DNA of 64,000 bases from Isoptericola peretonis (GTDB taxonomy: Bacteria; Actinomycetota; Actinomycetes; Actinomycetales; Cellulomonadaceae), in NCBI GenBank assembly GCA_023241745.1, contig JALQCY010000001.1:1-64000 (forward strand), written 5' to 3'. Position numbers and translations under genes: made by a program. Positions 19,111 to 28,069 of the stretch are shown here, in pieces. The notes beneath the pieces were generated by a model. It saw only the letters and a program-made list of their open reading frames with translations, did no database searches and was not told the origin of the DNA. Every line of letters begins with the position of its first letter. The stretch's first letter is position 1.

Positions 19111-19800
19111 CTACGGCGTCGAGCGCCCGGCCCGGAGGTCCGCGAGCATCTCGTCGACCAGGGACTCCTGCGCGAAGCCGGCGGCGACGAACACGCCGCC
19201 CCAGTAGCGCCGCTCCGGACCGCTCAGCCCGACGCGCTCCCACCCGGCGAGGTCGTCCGCGTCGTCCGCGTCGTCCGCGTCGTCGACGTCGTCGACGTCG
19301 TCCTCGAGCCCGGCGAGGACGTCGTCGTGCAGCGCCTCGACGTCAGCGTCGTCGACCAGGCCCAGTCGCTCGCCCAGCACCAGCCGCGCGTCGGTCAGCG
19401 CGCCGGCGAAGTCCTGCGCGGACTCGCGCGGCACGACGATCTCCGCGCCGTCCCGCGGGTCGTCCGCGGAACCGTCCGGGGGGTCGATCGCGTCCGCGAA
19501 GGCGAGGAGCCGCGCGACCTTCCTGGCGGCCAGGTCCGTCTGGGTCAGGTGCCGGAACTCGGTGGCGACGTCGGCGTCCTCGTCGTGGGCGTCCGGCAGC
19601 AGCCGCTGCACCGCCGGGTCCTGCGGCACCCGGGCCACACCTGTGAACGCGACGCCGTCGCCCACCTCGATCCCCGGCTCGATGCCGGACTCGGCGCGCA
19701 GCAGCTCCGCCACGTCCCGCGCGACGCGCGCGAGCACCTCACGCTCCACGTCCTCCCACCGGGCGACGTATCCCGCCGGCGCGGACCGGAACGGCGTCAC
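19111..19800 (-). CDS. DUF2017 family protein
   Basis: A 229-residue soluble protein of the actinobacterial DUF2017 family, which sits next to clpS in many genomes; function unknown. The C-terminal third has an acidic low-complexity run of alternating DDV/DDA units from a 9-bp tandem repeat (19252-19305), then [22 protein letters not shown] at 19800 overlaps the clpS stop. The neighbourhood (clpS, murI) is conserved and suggests a proteolysis or envelope link only by context. Confidence 0.82.
   Translation of the reverse strand: MTPFRSAPAGYVARWEDVEREVLARVARDVAELLRAESGIEPGIEVGDGVAFTGVARVPQDPAVQRLLPDAHDEDADVATEFRHLTQTDLAARKVARLLAFADAIDPPDGSADDPRDGAEIVVPRESAQDFAGALTDARLVLGERLGLVDDADVEALHDDVLAGLEDDVDDVDDADDADDADDLAGWERVGLSGPERRYWGGVFVAAGFAQESLVDEMLADLRAGRSTP
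19252..19305. repeat. 9-bp tandem repeat, six units, coding
   Basis: Three units of gtcgtccgc, two of gtcgtcgac and one of gtcgtcctc run head to tail within the DUF2017 gene. Each adds three acidic/small residues, so copy number changes would keep the frame. Confidence 0.85.
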
Positions 19801-20150
19801 GCCGCGCCTCCCTCGGAGGCGCCGCCGGACGAGCCGGACTGCCGCAGCGTGGCCCAGAGCCCGAACCCGTGCATCGCCTGCACGTCCACCTCCATGCGTT
19901 CGCGGGGACCGGACGACACGACGGCGCGGCCGTCGTGGTGCACCTGCATCATCAGCTTCTGCGCCTTCGGGGGCGGATACCCGAAGTAGCTCTCGAAGAC
20001 GTAGCTCACGTACGACATGAGGTTGACCGGGTCGTTCCACACGATGGTGACCCAGGGGTCGGCGGTCGCGGTCACCGCCGCGGCCTCGGTCTCCCGCTCC
20101 ACCTCGGTCGCTGCGACCGCTGTCGCGTGCGTCGTCGTCTGCCCGTTCAC
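19797..20150 (-). CDS. clpS: ATP-dependent Clp protease adapter ClpS
   Basis: The 117-residue adapter delivers N-degron substrates to ClpAP/ClpCP. The core is canonical: [20 protein letters not shown] (about 33-52), then [26 protein letters not shown]. The N-terminal 30 residues are a variable Thr/Ala-rich extension and the C-terminus a Gly/Ser tail. GTG start with TAGGCT 6 nt upstream. Divergent from pncB. Confidence 0.95.
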   Translation of the reverse strand: MNGQTTTHATAVAATEVERETEAAAVTATADPWVTIVWNDPVNLMSYVSYVFESYFGYPPPKAQKLMMQVHHDGRAVVSSGPRERMEVDVQAMHGFGLWATLRQSGSSGGASEGGAA

Positions 20151-20156
20151 CGTCCC

Positions 20157-20162
20157 AGCCTA
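20157..20162 (-). promoter_or_regulatory. -10 element of clpS, leaderless
   Basis: TAGGCT ends 6 nt before the GTG start. Confidence 0.45.
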
Positions 20163-20232
20163 GGCACACCCGCGTGGCGGTCGTCGACCGTCCGCCAGGC
20201 GGTCTCGCCCTGCCGGATGCCCATGTGCGCCC

Positions 20233-20238
20233 TACCGT
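20233..20238 (+). promoter_or_regulatory. -10 element of pncB, leaderless
   Basis: TACCGT ends 6 nt before the ATG at 20245. Confidence 0.45.
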
Positions 20239-20244
20239 GGCCCC

Positions 20245-21720
20245 ATGACCGACGAGCCCCGGGGCAGCGTCGCCCCGTCGCCCGACGCCGCGCCCACGAC
20301 CACCGCCGCTCCCGCCGTCCCCGACTCGGTGCCTGCCGCACCGCTGCCGGCGATCCGTCCGTCCGTCGCGCTGCTCACGGACCGGTACGAGCTGACGATG
20401 CTCCAGGCCGCGCTCGCCGACGGCACCGCGCACCGGCACTGCGTCTTCGAGGTGTTCACGCGGCGGCTGCCGGCCGGGCGCCGGTACGGCGTCCTCGCGG
20501 GCACCGGCCGCGTCCTGGAGGCCCTTGCCCACTTCCGCTTCGGCGACGCGGAGCTCGCCTACCTCGAGCGGGCGGGCGTCGTCGACGACCGCACCCTCGA
20601 CTTCCTGCGCGGCTACCGCTTCACCGGAACGATCCAGGGGTACGCCGAGGGTGAGGTCTTCTTCCCGGGCTCCCCGGTGCTGCAGGTCGAGGGCACGTTC
20701 GCCGAGGCCGTGCTGCTCGAGACGCTGATCCTGTCGATCCTCAACTACGACTCCGCCATCGCCTCCGCGGCGTCGCGCATGACCAGCGCGGCGGTGGACC
20801 GCCCGGTGCTGGAGATGGGCTCCCGTCGCGCGCACGAGCAGGCCGCCGTCGCGGCCGCGCGGGCCGCCGTCGTCGGCGGGTTCGCCGGGACCTCGAACCT
20901 CGAGGCGGGCATGCGCTACGGGCTCGACACGATCGGCACGGCCGCGCACGCGTTCACCCTGCTGCACGACGACGAGCGCTCGGCCTTCGACTCGCAGGTC
21001 GCGTCGCTCGGCGCCGGTACCACCCTGCTGGTGGACACCTACGACGTGCGCCGCGGCGTCGAGAACGCGGTCGCCGCCGCGGGCACGTCGCTCGGTGCGG
21101 TGCGCCTCGACTCCGGCGACCTCGGCGTGCTCGCCGTGGAGGTGCGCCGACAGCTCGACGAGCTCGGCGCCACGGGCACGAAGATCGTCGTGACGTCGGA
21201 CCTGGACGAGCACGCCATCGCGGGGCTGGCCGCCATGCCCGTGGACGTGTACGGCGTGGGCACGTCGCTCGTCACCGGCTCCGGGGCGCCCACCTGCGGC
21301 ATGGTCTACAAGCTCGTGGCGCGGGCCGACTCCTCCGGGGTGCTGCAGCCGGTCGCGAAGGCGTCCGCGCACAAGACGAGCCAGGGCGGGCGCAAGGGCG
21401 CCGCCCGGCGCTACGGCCCCGACGGCCGCGCCGTCGAGGAGGTGCTCGTCACCGGGCCCGACGACCTCGTCGTCGCCTGGTCGCCGGAGGACGGGGCGGA
21501 CCCCGCCGGCCGGAGCGAGGACGGCGAGCGGTCCGACCTGCGCGCGCTGCTGGTGCCGCTCGTGGTGGACGGCGCCGTCGACTCCCGCTGGGTGGGCGCC
21601 TACGGCGTGCAGAACGCGGCCCGCCACCACCTCCAGGCCCGCACGGAGCTGCCGCGCGGCGGGCGCCGGCTGTCCGCCGGCGACCCGGCGATCCCCACCG
21701 TGGACCTCGTCCTGCGCTGA
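20245..21720 (+). CDS. pncB: Nicotinate phosphoribosyltransferase
   Basis: The 491-residue enzyme makes nicotinate mononucleotide from nicotinate and PRPP in NAD salvage. Motifs: ALLTDRYELTMLQAAL after a 40-residue variable leader, EMGSRRAHEQAAV, GFAGTSNLEAG, VRLDSGDLGVL and VYGVGTSLVTG. The active-site histidine position falls in the segment before TSNLEAG. No operon partner; convergent with the helicase. Confidence 0.94.
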   Translation: MTDEPRGSVAPSPDAAPTTTAAPAVPDSVPAAPLPAIRPSVALLTDRYELTMLQAALADGTAHRHCVFEVFTRRLPAGRRYGVLAGTGRVLEALAHFRFGDAELAYLERAGVVDDRTLDFLRGYRFTGTIQGYAEGEVFFPGSPVLQVEGTFAEAVLLETLILSILNYDSAIASAASRMTSAAVDRPVLEMGSRRAHEQAAVAAARAAVVGGFAGTSNLEAGMRYGLDTIGTAAHAFTLLHDDERSAFDSQVASLGAGTTLLVDTYDVRRGVENAVAAAGTSLGAVRLDSGDLGVLAVEVRRQLDELGATGTKIVVTSDLDEHAIAGLAAMPVDVYGVGTSLVTGSGAPTCGMVYKLVARADSSGVLQPVAKASAHKTSQGGRKGAARRYGPDGRAVEEVLVTGPDDLVVAWSPEDGADPAGRSEDGERSDLRALLVPLVVDGAVDSRWVGAYGVQNAARHHLQARTELPRGGRRLSAGDPAIPTVDLVLR

Positions 21721-21741
21721 GGCGGCCCGACGGCGGCCCGG

Positions 21742-23598
21742 CTACTTCTTGCCGACGAACCAGCCGCGCACCATCTCGACGCGGGCCGTGAGCTGCTCGG
21801 CCGTGGCGAGCGGGACCTCGGGGCCCCCGCAGCGGCGCCGCAGCTCGTTGTGCACGGAGCCGTGCGGCGTGCTGCTCTTGCGCGCCCAGGCGGACACCAG
21901 CTTGGACAGCTCCTTGCGCAGCTCGGCGGCCCGGCGGTGCTCGGCCTCCGACTGCTCGAGGGCGGCCTCCGACGCCGTGGCCCCGCCCCGCCCGCGCACC
22001 TGCTGGGCCTGCCGCTGGCGCAGCAGCGTGGTCACCTGGTCGGCCTCGAGCAGGCCGGGCAGCCCGAGGAAGTCCAGCTCCTCGGCGGAGCCGACGTCCG
22101 CGCCGGTGCCGAACTCGCCGCCGTCGAACAGCACGCGGTCGAACGACGCCTGCGCCTCGAGCGCCTCGAAGGAGCCCAGGAGCTCCCCCGACGCCTTCTC
22201 CTCCCGGTTGGCCGCCGCGAGCAGCGCCGCCTCCGGGTCGTACTCGATGCCCTGCTCCTCCGCCGTCTTCGGGCGGTCCAGCGCGTGGTCCCGCTCGAGC
22301 TCCATGCCGTTGGCGAGCTCGAGCAGCAGCGGCACGCTCGGGAGGAAGACCGACGCCGTCTCGCCACGCTTGCGGGCACGCACGAATCGGCCCACGGCCT
22401 GCGCGAAGAACAACGGCGTCGAGGTGCTGGTGGCGTACACGCCGACCGCCAGGCGCGGCACGTCCACGCCCTCGGACACCATGCGCACCGCGACCATCCA
22501 GCGCGAGTCCCCCTGGGCGAACTCGTCGATGCGGGCGCTCGCCCCGTCGTCGTCCGACAGCACGACCGTGGGACTCTGCCCCGTGATCCGGGCCAGGTGG
22601 CCGGCGTACGCGCGGGCGTCCGTCTGGTCGGTGGCGATCACCAGGCCGCCGGCGTCCGGCACGGCGCGGCGCATCTCGGTGAGCCGCTTGTCCGCGCCCG
22701 CGAGCACCGAGGGGATCCACTCGCCGTTCGGGTCCAGCGCGGTGCGCCAGGCCTGGGCGTGCATGTCCTTGGTCATCGCCTCGCCGAGGCGCGCGCTGAC
22801 CTCGTCGCCGGCCTTGGTGCGCCAGCGCATGTTGCCGGAGTACGTCATGAACAGCACCGGCCGCACGACGTGGTCGCGCAGCGCGTCGCCGTAGCCGTAG
22901 GTGTAGTCCGCCTTGGACCGGCGGATGCCCTCGCGGTCCTCCTCGTAGGTGACGAAGGGGATCGGCGCGGTGTCCGAGCGGAACGGGGTGCCCGTGAGCG
23001 CGAGGCGCCGCGTGGCGTCCTCGAAGGCCTCACGGACGGCCTCGCCCCAGCTCAGGGCGTCGCCACCGTGGTGCACCTCGTCGAGGATGACCAGCGTGCG
23101 CGCGGCCTCCGTGCGCGCGCGGTGCAGCGCCGGCTTGGCCGCGACCTGCGCGTACGTGAGGGCGACACCGTCGTAGTGCGACCCGTGCCGGCCCTGGCTG
23201 TTCTTGAACGACGGGTCGATCCGGATCCCGACGCGCGCGGCGGCGTCCGCCCACTGGTGCTTGAGGTGCTCGGTGGGCGCGACGACGGTCACGCGCCGCA
23301 CGACGCCGGCCTCGAGCAGCTCGGTGGCCACCCGCAGCGCGAACGTCGTCTTGCCGGCGCCGGGCGTCGCGACCGCGAGGAAGTCCCGCGGGTCGCGGCG
23401 CCGGTACAGCTCGAGCGCCTCCGCCTGCCAGGCACGCAGGTTGGACGCGGTGCCCCACGGCGCCCGGCGGGGGAACGCCGGGCTGAGGTGGGACGCCGCG
23501 GCCGACGACGGCGACTGCGGCATCGGCTTGACCGGCTCGGCGGCCGCCGAGAAGAGATCGGGGGTGGACTCGGGCTCGGGAAGCGGCTGGGCGCTCAC
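21742..23598 (-). CDS. DEVH-box superfamily 2 helicase
   Basis: The 618-residue protein is a two-domain SF2 helicase: Q-like LRAWQAEALELY, Walker A ATPGAGKTTFA (about 77-87), DEVHH Walker B (173-177), LTGTPFRSD motif III, and in domain 2 VRMVSEGVDVPRLAVGVYATS and QAVGRFVRARKRG. The layout resembles the type III restriction/XPB-like group but lacks any nuclease or methylase partner. The C-terminal 180 residues are helical and charged, ending in GWFVGKK. GTG at 23598 overlaps the stop of the DUF3039 gene. This pair is conserved in Actinobacteria; biological role not known to me. Confidence 0.87.
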   Translation of the reverse strand: MSAQPLPEPESTPDLFSAAAEPVKPMPQSPSSAAASHLSPAFPRRAPWGTASNLRAWQAEALELYRRRDPRDFLAVATPGAGKTTFALRVATELLEAGVVRRVTVVAPTEHLKHQWADAAARVGIRIDPSFKNSQGRHGSHYDGVALTYAQVAAKPALHRARTEAARTLVILDEVHHGGDALSWGEAVREAFEDATRRLALTGTPFRSDTAPIPFVTYEEDREGIRRSKADYTYGYGDALRDHVVRPVLFMTYSGNMRWRTKAGDEVSARLGEAMTKDMHAQAWRTALDPNGEWIPSVLAGADKRLTEMRRAVPDAGGLVIATDQTDARAYAGHLARITGQSPTVVLSDDDGASARIDEFAQGDSRWMVAVRMVSEGVDVPRLAVGVYATSTSTPLFFAQAVGRFVRARKRGETASVFLPSVPLLLELANGMELERDHALDRPKTAEEQGIEYDPEAALLAAANREEKASGELLGSFEALEAQASFDRVLFDGGEFGTGADVGSAEELDFLGLPGLLEADQVTTLLRQRQAQQVRGRGGATASEAALEQSEAEHRRAAELRKELSKLVSAWARKSSTPHGSVHNELRRRCGGPEVPLATAEQLTARVEMVRGWFVGKK

Positions 23599-23912
23599 TT
23601 GCCGGAGTCGCCCCCGCCGCCCTCGCCGTCCTGCGGCTCGCGCAGTCCGTCGTAGATCTCCTTGCAGATCGGGCACACCGGGAACTTCGACGGGTCGCGG
23701 CCCGGCACCCACACCTTGCCGCAGAGCGCGATCACGGGCTTGCCCGACAGGGCCGACTCCATGATCTTCTCCTTGCGCACATAGTGCGCGAAGCGCTCGT
23801 GGTCGCCCGGCTCCGCCGCCTGCTCGCGGGTGTCCGGGCGCTCCAGCACGCTGGTGCCGGCCCCGGTGTCCTGCGAGGGGTCGGCAGGCGGGGTGGAGAG
23901 GGGATCGCTCAT
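23595..23912 (-). CDS. DUF3039 family zinc-ribbon-like protein
   Basis: A 105-residue actinobacterial protein of the DUF3039 family. The conserved core HYVRKEKIMESALSGKPVIA is followed by a cysteine pair pattern LCGKVW and CPICKEIY, consistent with zinc binding. The N- and C-terminal ends are acidic and Gly-rich. Translationally coupled to the helicase. ATG at 23912 has TAGACT 7 nt upstream. Function unknown. Confidence 0.88.
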   Translation of the reverse strand: MSDPLSTPPADPSQDTGAGTSVLERPDTREQAAEPGDHERFAHYVRKEKIMESALSGKPVIALCGKVWVPGRDPSKFPVCPICKEIYDGLREPQDGEGGGGDSGK

Positions 23913-23919
23913 GCCCGGC

Positions 23920-23925
23920 AGTCTA
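23920..23925 (-). promoter_or_regulatory. -10 element of the DUF3039/helicase operon, leaderless
   Basis: TAGACT ends 7 nt before the ATG at 23912. Confidence 0.45.
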
Positions 23926-23986
23926 CGACGGACCCCCCGACGCTCCCGGGCCGCGATCGCCCCCGCGCCGCCGATCCGGGCACGGA

Positions 23987-24769
23987 TCACAGGCCCTGCC
24001 AGCCGGGCTTGCTCAGATACGTCTGCCGGTAGTAGTCGCCGAGCTGCAGCCGCGAGGCGGCCGCGTCGTCCACCAGGACGGTGGCGTGCGGGTGCAGCTG
24101 CATGACCGTGCCCGGCCACATCGCGGAGATCGGGCCCTCGACGAGCTGGTGCACCGCCTCCGCCTTGTGCCGCCCCGTGGCCAGCAGCACCAGGTGGCGC
24201 GCGGCCATGATCGTGCCGAGCCCCTGGGTGAGGCAGTGCGTGGGCACCTGGTCGACGTCGTCGCCGAAGAACCGCGCGTTGTCGACGCGGGTCTGGCGCG
24301 TGAGGGTCTTGATGCGCGTGCGCGACGCGAGGGACGAGCCCGGCTCGTTGAACGCGATGTGGCCGTCCGTGCCGATCCCCAGGATCTGCAGGTCCACGCC
24401 GCCCGCGTCGGTGATCGCCTGCTCGTAGGCCGCGCACGCGGCCGGCAGGTCCTCGGCGAGCCCGTCCGGCCCGTGCACCTGCTCGGCGGGCCAGGCCACG
24501 CGGGAGGCGATCTCCGTCTCGATGACGTTGCGGTAGCGCTGCGGGTGGTCGGCCGGCAGGCCCACGTACTCGTCGAGCATGAAGCCGCGCGCGCGGGCGA
24601 ACGACAGCCCTTCCTGCTCGTGGCGGCGGGCCAGCTCGTCGTACACCTTCAGCGGGCTGGACCCGGTGGCCAGCCCGAGCACCGCGGCGGGGTCGCGGCG
24701 CAGCAGCGTCTCGATCGCGTCGGCCGCGAGCACGGCCAGCTCCTCGGCGGGGGCGATCACGACTTCCAT
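23987..24769 (-). CDS. nagB: Glucosamine-6-phosphate deaminase
   Basis: The 260-residue enzyme converts glucosamine-6-phosphate to fructose-6-phosphate plus ammonia. Motifs: LGLATGSSPLKVYDEL, FMLDEYVGLPADHPQRY (D66-E67 catalytic region), LGIGTDGHIAFNEPGSSL with the active-site Asp and His, and SAMWPGTVMQLHPHATVLVDD. The frame is open to 24808 but the ATG at 24769 has the ribosome binding site GGAG. Last gene of the amino-sugar operon. Confidence 0.95.
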   Translation of the reverse strand: MEVVIAPAEELAVLAADAIETLLRRDPAAVLGLATGSSPLKVYDELARRHEQEGLSFARARGFMLDEYVGLPADHPQRYRNVIETEIASRVAWPAEQVHGPDGLAEDLPAACAAYEQAITDAGGVDLQILGIGTDGHIAFNEPGSSLASRTRIKTLTRQTRVDNARFFGDDVDQVPTHCLTQGLGTIMAARHLVLLATGRHKAEAVHQLVEGPISAMWPGTVMQLHPHATVLVDDAAASRLQLGDYYRQTYLSKPGWQGL

Positions 24770-24790
24770 GGGAGCTCCAGTCTCTCGGTT

Positions 24791-24813
24791 CCGGGATCGG
24801 TCCATCATCCCGG
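24791..24813. terminator. Weak hairpin between the second binding-protein gene and nagB
   Basis: A 7-bp stem (CCGGGAT/ATCCCGG) with a 9-nt loop lies in the 60-nt gap. It could reduce read-through into nagB or be incidental. Confidence 0.35.
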
Positions 24814-24829
24814 TCGTGCGTCGGGCGGG

Positions 24830-26173
24830 TCAGTCCTCGGGCGCTGCCGGGGCGTTGAGCATCGGCGTGAGGCGTGCGTCGAACTCGGCCGCGAGCGTCG
24901 CGACGTCGCCGCCGGCGGCGATCCGGCCGAACAGGTCCTCGTACACGCCTGCCTCCTCGATCGACGCCCACCCGGGCGCCGCGGGGGTCAGCTTGGACGC
25001 GGCGGCCGTCCTGACCAGGGTGCGCCCGAACTTGTCGCCCTTCATCAGGTCGGTGAAGGACGAGTTCCCGGGGCCGAGCCCCGCCTCGGCGAGCCGGGTC
25101 TGGTACTCGTCGGAGAAGACGAGACGCAGCACGTCCTCCGCCAGCGCGGGGCTCGGCGACGTCGCGGACACCGCGATGTTCGACCCGCCGGCGAAGACCG
25201 GGGCGAGCCCGCCGTCGACGCCGGGCAGCGCGAAGACGTCGAACGTCGAGTCGTCCTTCATGCCGTCGCGCACCTGCTCGCCCTCGTCGTTGCGCTCGAG
25301 GTGGCCGATCGACCATCGCGCCCACGCGGGCGCCATGATCGTCGCGGCGGCGGGCGGCGCCTCCTCCACCCCGTCGTTGAGGAAGTCCCAGTACTCGACG
25401 TCCTTCTCCGTGGCCGGGAGGTACGACGCGTTCGCGTACACGTCCTGCCACATCTCGAGCCCCTCGACCGTCCGGGGGTCGGTCAGGGTCGAGACCCAGC
25501 GGTCGCCCTCCTTGACGGCGAGCTCCCCGCCGGTGGCGAAGACCCACGAGACGCCGTTGCGCCAGTCCTGGCCGCCCATGGCGAACCCGGCGTGGACGTC
25601 GTCGGTCAGGGCCTTGACCGTCTGGCCGAACTCCGCGAGGGTCTTCGGCCGGTCGAAACCTGCGGCGTCCCACACGTCCTTGCGGTAGAACACGTAGCGG
25701 GAGCCGAAGTAGTACGGCACCGCGTAGTGCTTGCCGTCCACGGCGCCCGCCTCGACGAACGACTGCAGCAGCGCGTCGCCGCCCAGCTCCTCGTACAGCT
25801 CCGGCGAGATCTCGCGGAACGCGCCCGACGTCGTGAACGTCGGCGACTGGGTGTTGCCGACCTCGACGACGTCCGGGGTGGTGGCCGGGTCGTCCAGCGC
25901 CTCCGTGAGGTTCTGGACGACGTCGCCCCACTCCTGCTGCTCGATCGTGAGCGTCGCGCCCGGGTGCTCGTTCTCGAACGTCTCGACGAGGTACTCGCGC
26001 AGCTCCGGCGTCGTGTCCGTGCCGACGAGCCACAGCGTCAGGTCGGTGTCCGGGGCGCTCTCCTCCGGTTCGGTGCCCAGCACGGAGCAGCCGGCCAGGG
26101 CGAGCGTCAGCGCCCCGGCCACCAGCGCCGCGGCGCGGCGCCCGTGCGCGGGCCCGGTCGGGGACCCGGTCAT
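24830..26173 (-). CDS. Sugar ABC transporter substrate-binding lipoprotein, second copy
   Basis: A 447-residue family 1 solute-binding protein with a lipobox (LTLALAGC, lipidated C29). It is clearly paralogous to the protein at 29126-30475: shared blocks include REISPELYEELGGD, MAPAWARWSIG, VFALPGVDGG or its variant, and AAPGWA. Neighbours (ROK kinase, nagB, GH20 nearby) suggest GlcNAc, chitobiose or related amino sugars. ATG at 26173 overlaps the ROK kinase stop. Two binding proteins in one operon imply either different ligands or recent duplication. Confidence 0.88.
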   Translation of the reverse strand: MTGSPTGPAHGRRAAALVAGALTLALAGCSVLGTEPEESAPDTDLTLWLVGTDTTPELREYLVETFENEHPGATLTIEQQEWGDVVQNLTEALDDPATTPDVVEVGNTQSPTFTTSGAFREISPELYEELGGDALLQSFVEAGAVDGKHYAVPYYFGSRYVFYRKDVWDAAGFDRPKTLAEFGQTVKALTDDVHAGFAMGGQDWRNGVSWVFATGGELAVKEGDRWVSTLTDPRTVEGLEMWQDVYANASYLPATEKDVEYWDFLNDGVEEAPPAAATIMAPAWARWSIGHLERNDEGEQVRDGMKDDSTFDVFALPGVDGGLAPVFAGGSNIAVSATSPSPALAEDVLRLVFSDEYQTRLAEAGLGPGNSSFTDLMKGDKFGRTLVRTAAASKLTPAAPGWASIEEAGVYEDLFGRIAAGGDVATLAAEFDARLTPMLNAPAAPED

Positions 26174-27189
26174 GAGGCCATCCCGTTCAGCGGGGCGCGC
26201 CCGGCGACCGACCGTCCGACGACGGCCGCGCCCACGGCCCCGACGGGCACACGGCCCGGGGCGAGGCGGACGCGGTCGGCCAGGTGCAGCGAGCTGAGGA
26301 ACCCGGACGCCCGCGACTCGCGGGCGAGCGCGGCGCGCACGGCGTCCAGCAGGGGCTCGCCGAGCTGGGCGACGCCGCCGCCGAGCACCACGTGCTGCAC
26401 GTCGACCGTCAGGACGAGCATGCGCACCGCCGCGGCGACGGCCGACGCGTAGACGTCGCGCGCCTCCACGGCCGCCGGCACGCCGCGCTCCGCGGCCTCG
26501 AACAGCTCCACCGGCGCCGGGCGGCCCGAACCGGAGGGCCAGAGCCGGGCCACCGCGGTGCCGGACGCGTACAGCTCGAGGCAGCCCCGCTGCCCGCAGG
26601 GGCACACGGGGCCCGTCGGGTCCACGGGCACGTGCCCGATCTCGCCGGCCGCGCCGCCGAAGCCGCGCCGCAGCTCGCCGTCGAGGACGAGGCCCGCGGC
26701 CAGCCCGGTCCCGAGCGCGAGGAACGCGAGGTCCACCCGCGCGCCCGGCACGCCCGCGGCCGTGGCCTCGAGGTGGGCGGCGCCGAGCGCCGCCACGTTG
26801 AGGTCGTTCTCCAGGCCCACGGGGATGCCCCCGAGCGCGTCGCCGAGCAGCTCCGCGAGGGCGAGCGGCGAGCCGTCCACGCCCACGTTCACGGCGTGCC
26901 GCACGGTGCCGGCCGCCGGGTCGACCAGGCCGGGCATGCCCACGCCCACGCCGACGACGTCGACGAGGTCGATGCCGGCCTGGCGCGCGACGCCGCGCAC
27001 GGCCCGGGCGGCGCCCGCGACCACGCCGCGGGGGCCGCGCTCGGTGGCCAGCCGCGCCTGCGCCACCGTGGCGCCGGCGGCGTCGAGCAGCACCGCGAGC
27101 GTCTTGGTCCCGCCGATGTCGAGACCGACCGTGGGGCCCACGGCGGGGACGGCCGAGCGCCCGGCCGTCAGAGGTGTGGCGTCGTCCAC
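26170..27189 (-). CDS. ROK family sugar kinase, likely N-acetylglucosamine kinase
   Basis: The 339-residue cytosolic kinase has the ATP motif GLDIGGTKT (22-30), catalytic ENDLN (127-131, D129), the ROK signature GGAAGEIGHVPVD and the zinc-binding CPCGQRGCLE with cysteines 196, 198 and 203. There is no DNA-binding N-terminus, so it is an enzyme rather than a regulator. Position between permeases and nagB suggests it phosphorylates imported GlcNAc or glucosamine; substrate is inferred. GTG start one base after the permease stop. Confidence 0.85.
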   Translation of the reverse strand: MDDATPLTAGRSAVPAVGPTVGLDIGGTKTLAVLLDAAGATVAQARLATERGPRGVVAGAARAVRGVARQAGIDLVDVVGVGVGMPGLVDPAAGTVRHAVNVGVDGSPLALAELLGDALGGIPVGLENDLNVAALGAAHLEATAAGVPGARVDLAFLALGTGLAAGLVLDGELRRGFGGAAGEIGHVPVDPTGPVCPCGQRGCLELYASGTAVARLWPSGSGRPAPVELFEAAERGVPAAVEARDVYASAVAAAVRMLVLTVDVQHVVLGGGVAQLGEPLLDAVRAALARESRASGFLSSLHLADRVRLAPGRVPVGAVGAAVVGRSVAGRAPLNGMAS

Positions 27190-27190
27190 G

Positions 27191-28069
27191 TCAGCCCTTC
27201 ACCGCCCCGGCGACCAGGCCGGACGTCATCCGACCCTGGACCAGCATGAAGAAGACGATCACCGGCACGGCGATGAGGGTCGACGCGGCCATGACCTCGG
27301 CCCAGTCGATCCCGCGCGCCGCGGACGCCGACAGGAAGCTGCGCAGCCACACGGGCAGCGTCTGGCTCGCCTCGGCGGGGAGGATGACCAGCGCCGTGGT
27401 GAACTCGTTCCAGGCCTGCAGGAAGGCGTACACGCCGGAGGCCACGAGGCCGGGCGCGAGCAGCGGGAACGTGATCCGCAGGAAGGCCTTGGTCCGGGAC
27501 AGCCCGTCCACCATGCCGGCCTCCTCGAGCTCGGCCGGGACGCCGGCGACGAAGCCGCGCAGCATCCAGATCGTGAAGGGCACGAGGGTGGCGGTGTAGA
27601 GGATCGAGATGCCGAGCACCGAGTTCAGCCCCAGCACCGGCGCGGACTCCCCCACCGTCGACAGCATCTTGTACTGCGCGATGAAGAGCCCCTCGGCGGG
27701 CAGCATCTGGATGAACAGGACGGCGAGCACGAAGCTGGTCCGGCCACGGAAGCGCCACCGGCTGATGGCGAGGGCGCCGAGGAAGGCGAACGACAGCACG
27801 AGCACGAGCGTCACGCCGGTGATCATGAGGCTCATCCGCAGCGCTCCCCCGAAGCCGGAGTCGCCGAGCACGCTCGAGAAGTTGGCGAGCGTGAAGTGCA
27901 CCGGCAGGAAGCTCGGCGTCGACGCCGTGAGGCGCGCGTTCGGCGTGACGGCGGACAGCACCATCCAGTAGACCGGGAAGACCCACACGAGCGACAGGAC
28001 GAGGCCCAGCACGCTCAGCAGCGTCTTGCCCGCGCGCGGCCGGCGCCGGGTGACGGTCGGGGCACTCAT
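27191..28069 (-). CDS. Carbohydrate ABC transporter permease (MalG-type)
   Basis: A 292-residue inner membrane protein with six helices and the EAA loop at about 195-215 (ELEEAGMVDGLSRTKAFLRITFPLL) that docks the ATPase. It belongs to the CUT1 group. The ATG overlaps the stop of the first permease (ATGA). No ATPase gene is in the operon, so a shared MsiK-type ATPase elsewhere is likely, as in other Actinobacteria. Confidence 0.93.
   Translation of the reverse strand: MSAPTVTRRRPRAGKTLLSVLGLVLSLVWVFPVYWMVLSAVTPNARLTASTPSFLPVHFTLANFSSVLGDSGFGGALRMSLMITGVTLVLVLSFAFLGALAISRWRFRGRTSFVLAVLFIQMLPAEGLFIAQYKMLSTVGESAPVLGLNSVLGISILYTATLVPFTIWMLRGFVAGVPAELEEAGMVDGLSRTKAFLRITFPLLAPGLVASGVYAFLQAWNEFTTALVILPAEASQTLPVWLRSFLSASAARGIDWAEVMAASTLIAVPVIVFFMLVQGRMTSGLVAGAVKG

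Noticed and set aside
19252..19305. Possible CRISPR or intergenic repeat array
   Set aside because: Units are only 9 bp with no spacers and lie inside a coding frame.
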